10,339 nucleotides of DNA, taken from the NCBI GenBank assembly GCA_016297415.1, contig JAEDGQ010000073.1, forward strand, positions 1 through 10,339, written 5' to 3'. Within the stretch, counting starts at the first letter, position 1. Every line of letters begins with the position of its first letter. The position numbers and the translations under genes were made by a program. The DNA comes from Treponema sp. (GTDB taxonomy: Bacteria; Spirochaetota; Spirochaetia; Treponematales; Treponemataceae). The notes beneath the pieces were generated by a model. It saw nothing but the letters and a program-made list of their open reading frames with translations, was not told where the DNA came from and did no database searches. Positions 1 to 7,693 of this stretch are shown piece after piece.

Positions 1-22
1 GGAACCCTGAAAAGCCTGTTTT

Positions 23-77
23 TTGCGAAGCAAAAAGCCACCCAAAGAAAAAAAAATTAAAACTCGACATTTGTCCT
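23..77 (+). repeat. 55-bp inverted repeat, left copy
   Basis: These 55 bases recur as their reverse complement at 10285-10339, with 53 of 55 identical; the mismatches are at repeat positions 28 and 34, in the A-rich middle. The outer part contains GCGAAGC (25-31), and 18-26 pairs with 30-38 to form a 9-bp stem (one T-G wobble) closed by a GAA triloop. The heptamer d(GCGAAGC) is known to form an unusually stable single-stranded DNA mini-hairpin. The inner end finishes with the motif GACATTTGTCCT. The repeat may extend left of base 23, but its partner reaches the window edge, so the true outer boundary cannot be seen. It could be a dispersed intergenic repeat or an element end; no transposase is present. 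Confidence 0.85.
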
Positions 78-118
78 AATAAATAGAATGAATATATAAC
101 AAAAAAAATTATAACATG

Positions 119-127
119 TGTTATACT
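119..127 (+). promoter_or_regulatory. Candidate extended -10 promoter of the cyclase gene
   Basis: TG-T-TATACT is an extended -10 box. Counting the last T as -7 puts transcription start near base 134, only about three bases before the ATG at 137. It lies partly inside a small inverted repeat (111-124, ATAACA-TG-TGTTAT) that could be an operator or chance in AT-rich DNA. No convincing -35 sits at the right distance, as is usual for extended -10 promoters. A rival promoter is TTGTCC (71-76) with TATAAC (95-100), 18-bp spacer, whose -35 would lie in the end of the 55-bp repeat. Confidence 0.4.
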
Positions 128-136
128 TTTTGTCAT

Positions 137-2962
137 ATGAAGAAAAGTATTAACAGGATTATATTGAAAAAATGGGCTCATAGAATTGCGGCTCTTGTTG
201 TTATTTTTATATGGGGATTACTGGCCGGTTTTGGTGTTTTACAGAAGTTTGACCTTCGTGTTTATGATCTTCTTTTAGGGCTTAGAAAGGATCCTGAAAG
301 CCGTCAGGAACTGCTTTTTGTTGAAATTGATAATAAATCTCTTGAGGATCTGGGTGCATGGCCATGGAGCCGTGATATTCTGGCAGAATCACTTTTAAGG
401 ATGAAGGAGCTTGGAGCTTCTACTGCCGTATTCGATATTGAGTATCTTTCGCCTTCAAAGCTTGGCGTAAACCCGGAATCTACTGTTGAAATCGGTAAAG
501 CTATCGACAGACAGAAAAATGATATGGCTGATATTATCCAGCAGTTTGCAGATGCAGCTGTAAGCGGTGCTTATAGTAAGGGTGAACTCCGGGGATTTGC
601 AAAGGATGCCATTGAAGAATATGTCTATCCCAGTCTTGATGAACTGAAATCAGATTTCAATAAATCAGCTTACCAGGACAATGACAGACTTTTTGCACAG
701 TCACTTCAGTTTTTTGGAAATACATGGCTTACAATTAATATTCTGGATCTGGATATTAAATATGATGAAGACTATCTGGATTATGTAAAAGAGAGATGTC
801 TTTATAAAAATGTTACTGATAAAAACGGAAACATCAGAAAGGATAATCTTTTCTACCTGTCGGATCAGGATGGAAACAACAGACTTGGTTTTTGTCCGGC
901 AAAAGATATTTTTATAAAAAGTTCCAGAGGAGCGGGCTTTACTAATGTGGTTCTTGATAGTGATGGAACAAGGCGTCGTGTAGAACTGCTTAGTGATCAG
1001 GGAGGAGTTTTCGCAGCACAGCTGGTTTTTGCACCTGTTTTAAAAATCCTCAATCCTGAAAAAATTGTCCGTTATAAGTATTTTTTAAGGCTTATAAATG
1101 CTACTGACCCAGATACAGGCAAAAAAATAAACATTACTATTCCTCTGGACAGACATGGCCGAATGCTGATCAACTGGCTGAATAAAGAATTTATTGATTC
1201 TTTCCGCCACGAAAGTGTTGTTTTCCTTACTCAGCTGAATCAGACTGAAAGCGCAATAGTTGAGCTTCTTGAAAATTTTAACGGCTTTATTCTCTGGGAT
1301 GAAGAGGGAAGACCACTTCCGTATAAAGATGAAGTTGAACAGATTCTGAGTGAATACAATGGCATAAAATTATATAAGGCTGAACTTTTGTCACGCTGTC
1401 TTGGATATGATTCTGACGGAAACGCTGTTGAAGGCGGAATTTCTGAAGATGATTATGCTGAATATTTTGGATTAAGACAGGAATTCTTTGACAGAGTCAG
1501 CGGTCTTCTTGACGGCTCTTATTTTGAAGAAATTTATGACCGTCTTGATGCCATGAAAAATGAAATAGGCAATTTTGAAGAAACAAAAGAAGCTGTAAAA
1601 AAACTTTATGACGATTTGAAGAGGGAAGAGGAACTTTATAGAAGTACTTTTAATTCTAAAAAACAGGCCTATAAAGATTCATTCTGTATTATTGGAAATA
1701 CTGCAAGTTCAACAACAGATCTTGGTACAACTCCGTTTAACCGTGCATATCCGAACGTTGGAACTCATGCCAATGTATATAATTCGATTATGACAAGAAA
1801 CTTTGTAATTGAATTACCGTGGATTGCAGGATTTCTTGTTGCGGCATTGGCAGCTCTGTTTGTTGTAAAAATTACGGAGAATAAATCTGTCTGGTTCCAG
1901 AATATTCTTGGTATTTTCGTTGTTGTAGCAGCTGTGGGGCTTCCTTTATTGCTTATGGTATTATTCAGGGTTTTTGTTCCTCCTGTAGCTCCAGTCCTTA
2001 TTGCAATTTCAGTTTACCTTGTTGTTACAATTCTCCGTTTTGTAACTTCAGAAAAGGATAAGAATGTGCTTCGTAATGCCTTCTCTACTTATCTTGCTCC
2101 TGCTCTTGTAGAACAGATTGTAAAAGATCCTTCAAAGCTTAAGCTTGGTGGTGATGAAAAAAGAATGACAGCTCTGTTCTCCGACATTAAGGATTTCTCC
2201 CGATTCTCGGAAGTTGTAACTCCAGTTCATCTGGTTAGTATCCTTAATGAATATCTGGGAAGTATGTCTGATAAGATTCTTGATGAAGGCGGAACTATTG
2301 ATAAATACATCGGGGACTCTATTGTTTCTTTCTTTGGGGCTCCCTTTGAGCTTGAAAATTCTGCATGGAGTGCCTGTGTTGCTGCTATCCGAATGAAGCA
2401 GCTGGAAAAAGAGTTTAATAAAGAAAATCTTGCCAATGGAAATATTCCTCGAGAACTTAATACCCGTATTGGTATTAATACAGGTGAAATGGTTGTTGGA
2501 AACATGGGAACAAGTGCAAAAATGAATTACACAATTATGGGTGATGCAGTAAACCTGGCAAGCCGTCTTGAAGGTGTAAATAAAGTTTATCATTCATGGA
2601 TTTTGTGCAGTGATTCAACATGGCAGGAAGCAAATTCCGGTGAACATTTTGGTAAGATTGTTGCAAGACGCTTTGACAAAGTAAGGGTAGTTGGCCGTGA
2701 TGAACCTGTTCAGCTCTGGAATATTATTGGTTTTAGAGATGAATTACCGGAAAATGTTCTGGAAGCTGCAGATGTTTATCGAAGTGCTATGGAAAAATAT
2801 CTGGAAAAGAACTTTACAGAATCCCGTGAACTTTTTGAAAAGGCAGCAGCTCTAGTTCCTGGTGATGAATCACCCCTTGTTTATGCACACCGCTGTGGTG
2901 AGTTTATTGAAAAAGGCATTCCTGAAAACTGGAATGGAGTTATAACTCTTACAACAAAATAA
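137..2962 (+). CDS. CHASE2-domain membrane adenylate cyclase (class III)
   Basis: Makes cAMP from ATP in response to a signal sensed outside the cytoplasm (family knowledge). Residues 17-37 form a membrane anchor. A CHASE2 sensor spans about 38-555, with the typical early block around WPWSRD and FDIEY and the late block IIGNTASSTTD...TPF. Three membrane segments follow (558-579, 589-611, 614-636), then the cyclase domain at about 675-863. Both metal-binding Asp are present (D683 in FSDI, D727 in YIGD), as are adenine-selecting K723 and T799, N806 and transition-state R810, so it should be active and prefer ATP. Residues 875-920 look like a TPR-type helical pair. The CHASE2 part is longer than usual because of a charged helical insert (about 365-510). 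An in-frame ATG at 116 adds seven residues, but neither start has a Shine-Dalgarno; I prefer 137 because it places MKK directly before the anchor and fits the -10 box. Confidence 0.93.
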   Translation: MKKSINRIILKKWAHRIAALVVIFIWGLLAGFGVLQKFDLRVYDLLLGLRKDPESRQELLFVEIDNKSLEDLGAWPWSRDILAESLLRMKELGASTAVFDIEYLSPSKLGVNPESTVEIGKAIDRQKNDMADIIQQFADAAVSGAYSKGELRGFAKDAIEEYVYPSLDELKSDFNKSAYQDNDRLFAQSLQFFGNTWLTINILDLDIKYDEDYLDYVKERCLYKNVTDKNGNIRKDNLFYLSDQDGNNRLGFCPAKDIFIKSSRGAGFTNVVLDSDGTRRRVELLSDQGGVFAAQLVFAPVLKILNPEKIVRYKYFLRLINATDPDTGKKINITIPLDRHGRMLINWLNKEFIDSFRHESVVFLTQLNQTESAIVELLENFNGFILWDEEGRPLPYKDEVEQILSEYNGIKLYKAELLSRCLGYDSDGNAVEGGISEDDYAEYFGLRQEFFDRVSGLLDGSYFEEIYDRLDAMKNEIGNFEETKEAVKKLYDDLKREEELYRSTFNSKKQAYKDSFCIIGNTASSTTDLGTTPFNRAYPNVGTHANVYNSIMTRNFVIELPWIAGFLVAALAALFVVKITENKSVWFQNILGIFVVVAAVGLPLLLMVLFRVFVPPVAPVLIAISVYLVVTILRFVTSEKDKNVLRNAFSTYLAPALVEQIVKDPSKLKLGGDEKRMTALFSDIKDFSRFSEVVTPVHLVSILNEYLGSMSDKILDEGGTIDKYIGDSIVSFFGAPFELENSAWSACVAAIRMKQLEKEFNKENLANGNIPRELNTRIGINTGEMVVGNMGTSAKMNYTIMGDAVNLASRLEGVNKVYHSWILCSDSTWQEANSGEHFGKIVARRFDKVRVVGRDEPVQLWNIIGFRDELPENVLEAADVYRSAMEKYLEKNFTESRELFEKAAALVPGDESPLVYAHRCGEFIEKGIPENWNGVITLTTK

Positions 2963-2985
2963 AGAAGCCGGTATTGTATAAAAGA

Positions 2986-3030
2986 CCGTTAGCAGACATT
3001 TGTTATGTTCTGTTAACGGCTTTTTTTTTT
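2986..3030 (+). terminator. Intrinsic terminator after the cyclase gene
   Basis: Bases 2986-2995 pair with 3010-3019 in a 10-bp stem with one G-T wobble. After a one-base bulge, ACAT/ATGT continues the stem to a TTGTT loop. Ten T follow at once (3021-3030). It starts 23 bases after the stop codon, so transcription of the cyclase should end here and the pectate lyase needs its own promoter. Confidence 0.9.
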
Positions 3031-3367
3031 ACAAAAATGCAACATTTTCTAACGCTTTTTGCAAAGAAATATGGAAAGTTATAAAAAATCTCTTAAAAAC
3101 CCAAAGCAAAAACGGAAAAATACAAATTTTTCAAATATTAATGATTATTACGAAGTCGTAAAAGTACAAATAATACTTTGAAAATTTTTATTCGTTTTCG
3201 GAATACTTATGTTGTCGGGAATTATCTTTGGATATTCTCAATTTAAAAATAATTATTTCAAAATTTCTCCAGTTTATTAGTTTGTTTTTTTTTCACTGTT
3301 TTTTCTGAGCGGTTAAAGTCGGAGGAGCGTTACAGATAAAACGGTGCATTTCATAATGGAGGTAATT
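3031..3367 (+). promoter_or_regulatory. AT-rich upstream region of the pectate lyase gene
   Basis: This 337-base stretch has no credible gene. It must hold the lyase promoter because a terminator closes the preceding unit. The best core promoter I can find is TTGAAA (3178-3183) and AATACT (3202-3207) with an 18-bp spacer, which is weak. A perfect 12-bp palindrome, AAATAATTATTT, lies at 3247-3258 and could be an operator or chance. A strong Shine-Dalgarno-like GGAGGAG (3321-3327) has no start codon at normal distance; the nearest in-frame one, GTG 3344, is 16 bases away. No riboswitch was recognised. Confidence 0.4.
3358..3362 (+). promoter_or_regulatory. Ribosome binding site that fixes the lyase start
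   Basis: GGAGG ends five bases before the ATG at 3368. This favours that ATG over the in-frame GTG at 3344, and the resulting N-terminus (MKKSVKAL...) is a standard lipoprotein signal peptide, whereas the GTG start would add eight residues before it. Confidence 0.8.
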
Positions 3368-6300
3368 ATGAAAAAAAGTGTTAAAGCATTAAATGCTTTT
3401 GCAGGTCTTGTTCTTGCTGCAGGACTTGCATTCTCAGGCTGTAGTGGTCTTGCTGATCTTGAAGATTCGGTTTCATCACAGACAGCATCATTCGGACGAG
3501 CTGCTTATGCTGCAACAAGCGGTATGCAGGGTTCAATTTCAAGTGTAAATGTAACTGGCGGTAAAGCTCAGGGCTGGCTCAACAGTGCATACATTACATG
3601 GAGCGGATCTAACGATACTGTTTACTGTGATGGTGTTGCAGTTAACTCAATGCTTACACGCAAGATCGGAAATACTTACCGCTGTGATATTCCAGGTCTT
3701 AAAGCCGGTTCCCACACAATCAAAGTCGGTTCAATTTCTGCAACAGTAAACGTTGCTTCTCACGACCGTTCTGGTTTCGGTTTCTACGGTTCAACAAATC
3801 CAGGTGCTTACAAAGCAGATGGAACTCTTAAAGACGGAGCTGTAGTTCTTTATATCAATAACACAACAAAAGACACTGTAAAACTTGATGTTCAGACTGA
3901 TTCAAAAGGTACAAAAACATCTTGTACAGGTCTTCAGCCAATCCTTGATGCATTCAAGAAGGGATACGATAACCGTCCTCTCTGTGTACGCATTATCGGA
4001 AAAGTAACAGATCCTGCTGTTCTTACATCAGGCGACCTTATGATTTCTGGTTCTGGTTCTTCAAAGCACCTTAAAAACGGAATCACAATCGAAGGTATCG
4101 GCCATGATGCTACCTGTTACGGATGGGGTATCCGTGTTAAGAATGCTGACTTTATTGAAATCGCAAATCTCGGATTCATGCTCGTAGATTCTGGTGAAGG
4201 TGACAACGTTTCACTCCAGCAGGATTGTCAGAACGTATGGGTTCACAACTGTGATATGTTCTACGGTGAAGCAGGCGGTGACGCTGACCAGAAAAAAGGT
4301 GACGGTGCCCTGGACTGTAAAAAATCAACTTATGTTACATTCTCATACAACCATTTCTGGGATTCAGGAAAATGTAACCTTCTCGGTTTAAGCGAAGGAA
4401 CAACTTCTGGTCTCTACATTACATATCACCATAACTGGTATGACCACTCAGACTCACGCCACCCACGCGTCCGCTACTACTCAGCTCACGTTTACAACAA
4501 CTACTACGATGGAAACGCTAAATACGGTGCAGGTGCATGTCTTGGCTCATCAGTATTCATGGATTCAAACTACTTCCGTAACTGTAAATATCCTATGATG
4601 ATTTCTATGCAGGGTACTGACCTTTTTGCAGGTACTTCTACAAAGAAAACAGACAACGCTACTTTCTCTAAAGAAAACGGCGGTATGATCAAGGCTTACA
4701 ACAACTCATTCAACGGAACATACAGTTTCATTCCATACGGCGGAACATACTCAGGTGCTTCAACAACAACTGACTTTGATGCTTACGTAGTTACAAGCCG
4801 CACAGCTACAGTTCCTTCTTCAGTAAAGGCAGCTGCCGGTGGTGCAACTTACAACAACTTCGATACTTCAAGCATCATGTACTCTTGTGTTGTAGATACT
4901 CCTGAAACAGCTATGGCTAACGTTAAAAAGTATGCAGGTCGTGTTGAAGGCGGTGACTTCCAGTACACATTCCCTTCATCAGTTGACTCAAGCTATGATA
5001 TTGATAACACTCTCAAGGCTAAGCTCAGCTCATACACAGGTGCTTCAGTTGCAACAGGTTCTTCAAGCTCATCTGTAGAAACAGGTTCAACATCTGGTTC
5101 AGATTCTTCAGGCGGAACTACATCAGGTTCAACTTCGGGAAGCACATCTGGTTCAGATTCTTCTTCAAGCGGATCAGCTTCTGGTTCAACATCAGGAAGC
5201 ACATCTGGTTCAACAAGCGGATCAGACTCTTCATCATCAGGAAGTTCTTCAACAACTACAAGTGGTTCAACAGCTCTTGTAAACTTTACAGGAAGCAAAG
5301 TAGTTTCAAGCTCATCTGATTTGAGTGTTTCAGTTACAGGCAACTACTCAACATCAAAAGGCTCAGTTACAGTTGACGGAAAAACTTACTCAACTTGTGT
5401 AAAAATGGAATCTTCAACTTCTGTAAAAGTAACTGCTAAAGCTTCCGGTACTCTCAAGCTTTACTTTAAGGAAGCAGGCAAAAAGGTTACTGTTGCAGGA
5501 AAAACTTACACAACAGATTCAAACGGTGTAGTTTCTCTTTCTGTAACAAGCGGAAACACATACGAAGTTAAGAAAGTTGATTCAATAAATCTCTTTGTAA
5601 TCAAACTTGAAACTTCTGGGTCATCAGGTTCATCAGGATCATCTTCAAGCGGATCTTCATCTTCAGGATCATCTTCAAGCGGATCATCTTCTGGAAGCAC
5701 ATCTGGTTCAACAAGCGGATCATCTTCTGGAAGCACATCTTCAGGCACAACAGCAACTTCAACAGTTACATTCAATGCTGACAATCTTACACACGGAACT
5801 TTCTCATCAAATGTAACAAGCGGTTCATTCACTGTTTACGCTACATCTGCAAAGACTGTTTCTACACCATACGCAGCAGCTACAGTTGACGGAAAAACAT
5901 TCAAACAGCAGCTGGCTCTCGGTGGTGGCGGTGCTTACAATTCATACCGTGCTGTTGGTTTTAAAGCTAACAAAGGCGATCAGATTAAAGTAATCGCTTC
6001 CGGTGCTGCAGGACGCTACCTTGCCCTTGCAACTTCAAGCGGTGTAGAAAGCAAATACGAAATGACTTCATCTGCTAAGGCTTACTACTACACAGCAGGT
6101 GCATCAACAACATACAACCTTTATTCAACAGGTTCAGGAATCAACATCTGGTATGTTGAAGTAACAACAGCTTCATCAGGCGGATCAACTTCAGGAAGTA
6201 CTTCTGGTTCAACATCAGGAAGCACATCTGGCTCAACAAGCGGTTCCGGATCATCTTCAACTGCAACAGGAAGTTCTTCACTTTCTTCTTCAATTACACA

Positions 6301-7588
6301 GAGTGGTGTAGGAACACGTACACGCCTTTCAGAAATCACTTCTGTAAATCAGATTGCTTCAGCAATTGTTTGTTCAAGTGCTTCAGACTTTACTGCAGCC
6401 CTTACAAAAGTAGAAAACGGCGGTGCAATCGTTCTTAACGCTGGTACATACAAGTTCTCAAGTCAGGTTACAATTTCTTCAAGCAACAATGGCTCTTCTT
6501 CAGCAATGAAGTACATCATGGCAGCTCCTGGAGCAAAAGTAACTCTGGACTTCTCTTCAGAAACTTATAACAACGACACATCAACAAACGACCGCGGTCT
6601 TCAGATCAACGGTGACTACTGGCATGTTTACGGCATTACAATCAGCGGTGCAGCTGACAACGGTATGTACATTGCAGGAAACAATAATATTGTAGAAAAC
6701 TGTGTATTTGTAGGTAACCGTGATACAGGTCTTCAGATTGCCCGTGAAAAGTCTTCTATGTCTTCAATGAGCGAATGGCCTGCAAACAACCTGATTCTTA
6801 ACTGTACTGCATACGACAATGCAGACCCTGCAACTGGCGAAAACGCTGACGGTTTTGCATGTAAACTTACAGCAGGTAACGGCAACGTATTTGACGGATG
6901 TATCGCATACTGTAACTGTGACGACGGATGGGACCTTTACGCAAAAGAAGCAACAGGTTCAATCGGTGTTGTAACAATCAGAAACTGTGTTGCATTCAAC
7001 AACGGACGCCTTACATCTAACTCAAGCTATGCAAACGGCGATATGAACGGATTCAAGCTTGGCGGTTCAAACGGAAAAGTTCCAACTGCACATGTTGTAA
7101 ACAACTGTCTTGCATTCAACAACGGACACGACGGATTTACAGACAACGGAAACGGCGGTGCATTAAGCCTTACAAACTGTACTTCTTACAACAACGCAAA
7201 AGTTAACTTCAACTTCTACCGCACAAACAAAGGTGTTTTCACAGGTCTTGTAACAGGATCTCCAAACAACTCAGACAAGTACGGAACAAGCTCAGTAGCT
7301 TCAACAATTTCTAAGTCACTTTACTTTACAAACAGCAAATACTACTGGATTGCAGGTTCAGCTTCTGTAACAAACGGTCAGAAAGATGTTGGAACAGTAG
7401 CAAGTGCTCCATCATTCAAATCAACTGCAACTCCAGCCCTCAACGGTTCAGTTCATGCAAACTACCGCAATGCTGACGGTACAGTAAAAATGGGTAACCT
7501 CTTTGTATCAAATGATTCAACACATCAGGGTGCAAAATGGGGAACTCAGGCTGCAACAGTTAAGGGTGTTTCTCTTAAAACAAAATAA
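3368..7588 (+). CDS. Dual pectate lyase lipoprotein: PL1 + two beta modules + PL9
   Basis: A 1406-residue enzyme predicted to cleave pectate by beta-elimination at the cell surface. Residues 1-24 are a signal peptide ending FSG, with lipidated C25. An Ig/Fn3-like domain lies at about 52-130. A PL1 (Pec lyase C) beta-helix covers about 133-550, with NVWVHNCD (289-296), GDGALDC from 311 and SRHPRVR (363-369), which carries the catalytic-type Arg, then HVYNNYYDG (374-382). Ser/Gly/Thr linkers at 563-635, 749-797 and 935-973 separate two related beta-rich modules (636-748, 798-934). A PL9 domain fills 977-1406: D1161, D1185, D1186 and D1189 match the calcium ligands and K1230 (in NGFKLGG) the catalytic Lys of Erwinia Pel9A, with nearly the same spacing. 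Codons favour AAC and TAC, unlike its neighbours, which suggests high expression. PL1 and PL9 are secure; the module functions are not known. Confidence 0.93.
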   Translation: MKKSVKALNAFAGLVLAAGLAFSGCSGLADLEDSVSSQTASFGRAAYAATSGMQGSISSVNVTGGKAQGWLNSAYITWSGSNDTVYCDGVAVNSMLTRKIGNTYRCDIPGLKAGSHTIKVGSISATVNVASHDRSGFGFYGSTNPGAYKADGTLKDGAVVLYINNTTKDTVKLDVQTDSKGTKTSCTGLQPILDAFKKGYDNRPLCVRIIGKVTDPAVLTSGDLMISGSGSSKHLKNGITIEGIGHDATCYGWGIRVKNADFIEIANLGFMLVDSGEGDNVSLQQDCQNVWVHNCDMFYGEAGGDADQKKGDGALDCKKSTYVTFSYNHFWDSGKCNLLGLSEGTTSGLYITYHHNWYDHSDSRHPRVRYYSAHVYNNYYDGNAKYGAGACLGSSVFMDSNYFRNCKYPMMISMQGTDLFAGTSTKKTDNATFSKENGGMIKAYNNSFNGTYSFIPYGGTYSGASTTTDFDAYVVTSRTATVPSSVKAAAGGATYNNFDTSSIMYSCVVDTPETAMANVKKYAGRVEGGDFQYTFPSSVDSSYDIDNTLKAKLSSYTGASVATGSSSSSVETGSTSGSDSSGGTTSGSTSGSTSGSDSSSSGSASGSTSGSTSGSTSGSDSSSSGSSSTTTSGSTALVNFTGSKVVSSSSDLSVSVTGNYSTSKGSVTVDGKTYSTCVKMESSTSVKVTAKASGTLKLYFKEAGKKVTVAGKTYTTDSNGVVSLSVTSGNTYEVKKVDSINLFVIKLETSGSSGSSGSSSSGSSSSGSSSSGSSSGSTSGSTSGSSSGSTSSGTTATSTVTFNADNLTHGTFSSNVTSGSFTVYATSAKTVSTPYAAATVDGKTFKQQLALGGGGAYNSYRAVGFKANKGDQIKVIASGAAGRYLALATSSGVESKYEMTSSAKAYYYTAGASTTYNLYSTGSGINIWYVEVTTASSGGSTSGSTSGSTSGSTSGSTSGSGSSSTATGSSSLSSSITQSGVGTRTRLSEITSVNQIASAIVCSSASDFTAALTKVENGGAIVLNAGTYKFSSQVTISSSNNGSSSAMKYIMAAPGAKVTLDFSSETYNNDTSTNDRGLQINGDYWHVYGITISGAADNGMYIAGNNNIVENCVFVGNRDTGLQIAREKSSMSSMSEWPANNLILNCTAYDNADPATGENADGFACKLTAGNGNVFDGCIAYCNCDDGWDLYAKEATGSIGVVTIRNCVAFNNGRLTSNSSYANGDMNGFKLGGSNGKVPTAHVVNNCLAFNNGHDGFTDNGNGGALSLTNCTSYNNAKVNFNFYRTNKGVFTGLVTGSPNNSDKYGTSSVASTISKSLYFTNSKYYWIAGSASVTNGQKDVGTVASAPSFKSTATPALNGSVHANYRNADGTVKMGNLFVSNDSTHQGAKWGTQAATVKGVSLKTK
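5055..5273 (+). repeat. Ser/Gly/Thr linker repeat tract 1
   Basis: Degenerate tandem units encoding GSTSGS- and GSDSSS-like repeats form the flexible hinge between the PL1 catalytic domain and the first beta module. The DNA units are about 9-18 bases, with phases such as GGTTCAACATCA and GGAAGCACATCT. Bases 5195-5224 recur exactly in tract 2. Such tracts are prone to changes in repeat number. Confidence 0.8.
5612..5758 (+). repeat. Ser/Gly/Thr linker repeat tract 2
   Basis: Repeats encoding GSSSS-, GSSSG- and GSTSGS-like units link the first and second beta modules. Bases 5693-5722 are a perfect 30-base copy of 5195-5224 in tract 1, so the two tracts could recombine and delete or duplicate the first module in frame. 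Confidence 0.8.
6172..6286 (+). repeat. Ser/Gly/Thr linker repeat tract 3
   Basis: Encodes a short run of GSTSGS units ahead of the PL9 domain. Bases 6218-6247 match the 30-base unit shared by tracts 1 and 2 at 27 of 30 positions. Confidence 0.75.
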
Positions 7589-7598
7589 AAAAGGGTAA

Positions 7599-7693
7599 GG
7601 GGGAAAGCCTTCCCCCTGCGGCACACTGCGTAGTGCCGCACCCCCTTCTGCGGGGACACCCCGCAACGCCCCGTCAGATTTTTTCTGGCGGGG
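7599..7693. repeat. GC-rich cluster of four adjacent hairpins
   Basis: Four inverted repeats follow one another with short gaps. Hairpin A pairs 7599-7605 with 7610-7616 (7 bp, 4-base loop). B pairs 7617-7624 with 7633-7640 (8 bp). C pairs 7649-7655 with 7659-7665 (7 bp, ACA loop). D pairs 7669-7677 with 7685-7693 (9 bp, the terminator). The block is far richer in G+C than the surrounding AT-rich spacer, which suggests an inserted intergenic repeat element. I cannot confirm other genomic copies from this window. Confidence 0.7.

Noticed and set aside
2132..2593. Long open frame on the minus strand inside the cyclase catalytic domain (153 codons)
   Set aside because: It lies opposite a region with intact class III cyclase motifs and its translation has no recognisable domain; it is an antisense shadow.
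5055..5273. Linker repeats considered as a CRISPR-like or VNTR array
   Set aside because: The units are short, degenerate and in frame without unique spacers; they encode a flexible Ser/Gly/Thr hinge.
5607..5816. Plus-strand frame rich in His, Leu and Gln, overlapping the second linker
   Set aside because: It is a frame-shifted reading of the linker repeats with no start signal; its repetitive composition is an artefact.
4993..6339. Several minus-strand open frames rich in Asp, Glu, Pro and Val
   Set aside because: They are the complement of the Ser/Gly linker repeats. The acidic, Pro-rich composition follows from reading TCA/TCT/GGA-type codons backwards.
137..7588. Cyclase and pectate lyase as a dedicated sensor-effector pair
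   Set aside because: A strong terminator (2986-3030) and a 337-base spacer separate them, and no cAMP-receptor site of the TGTGA-N6-TCACA type was found before the lyase. Adjacency alone is not enough.
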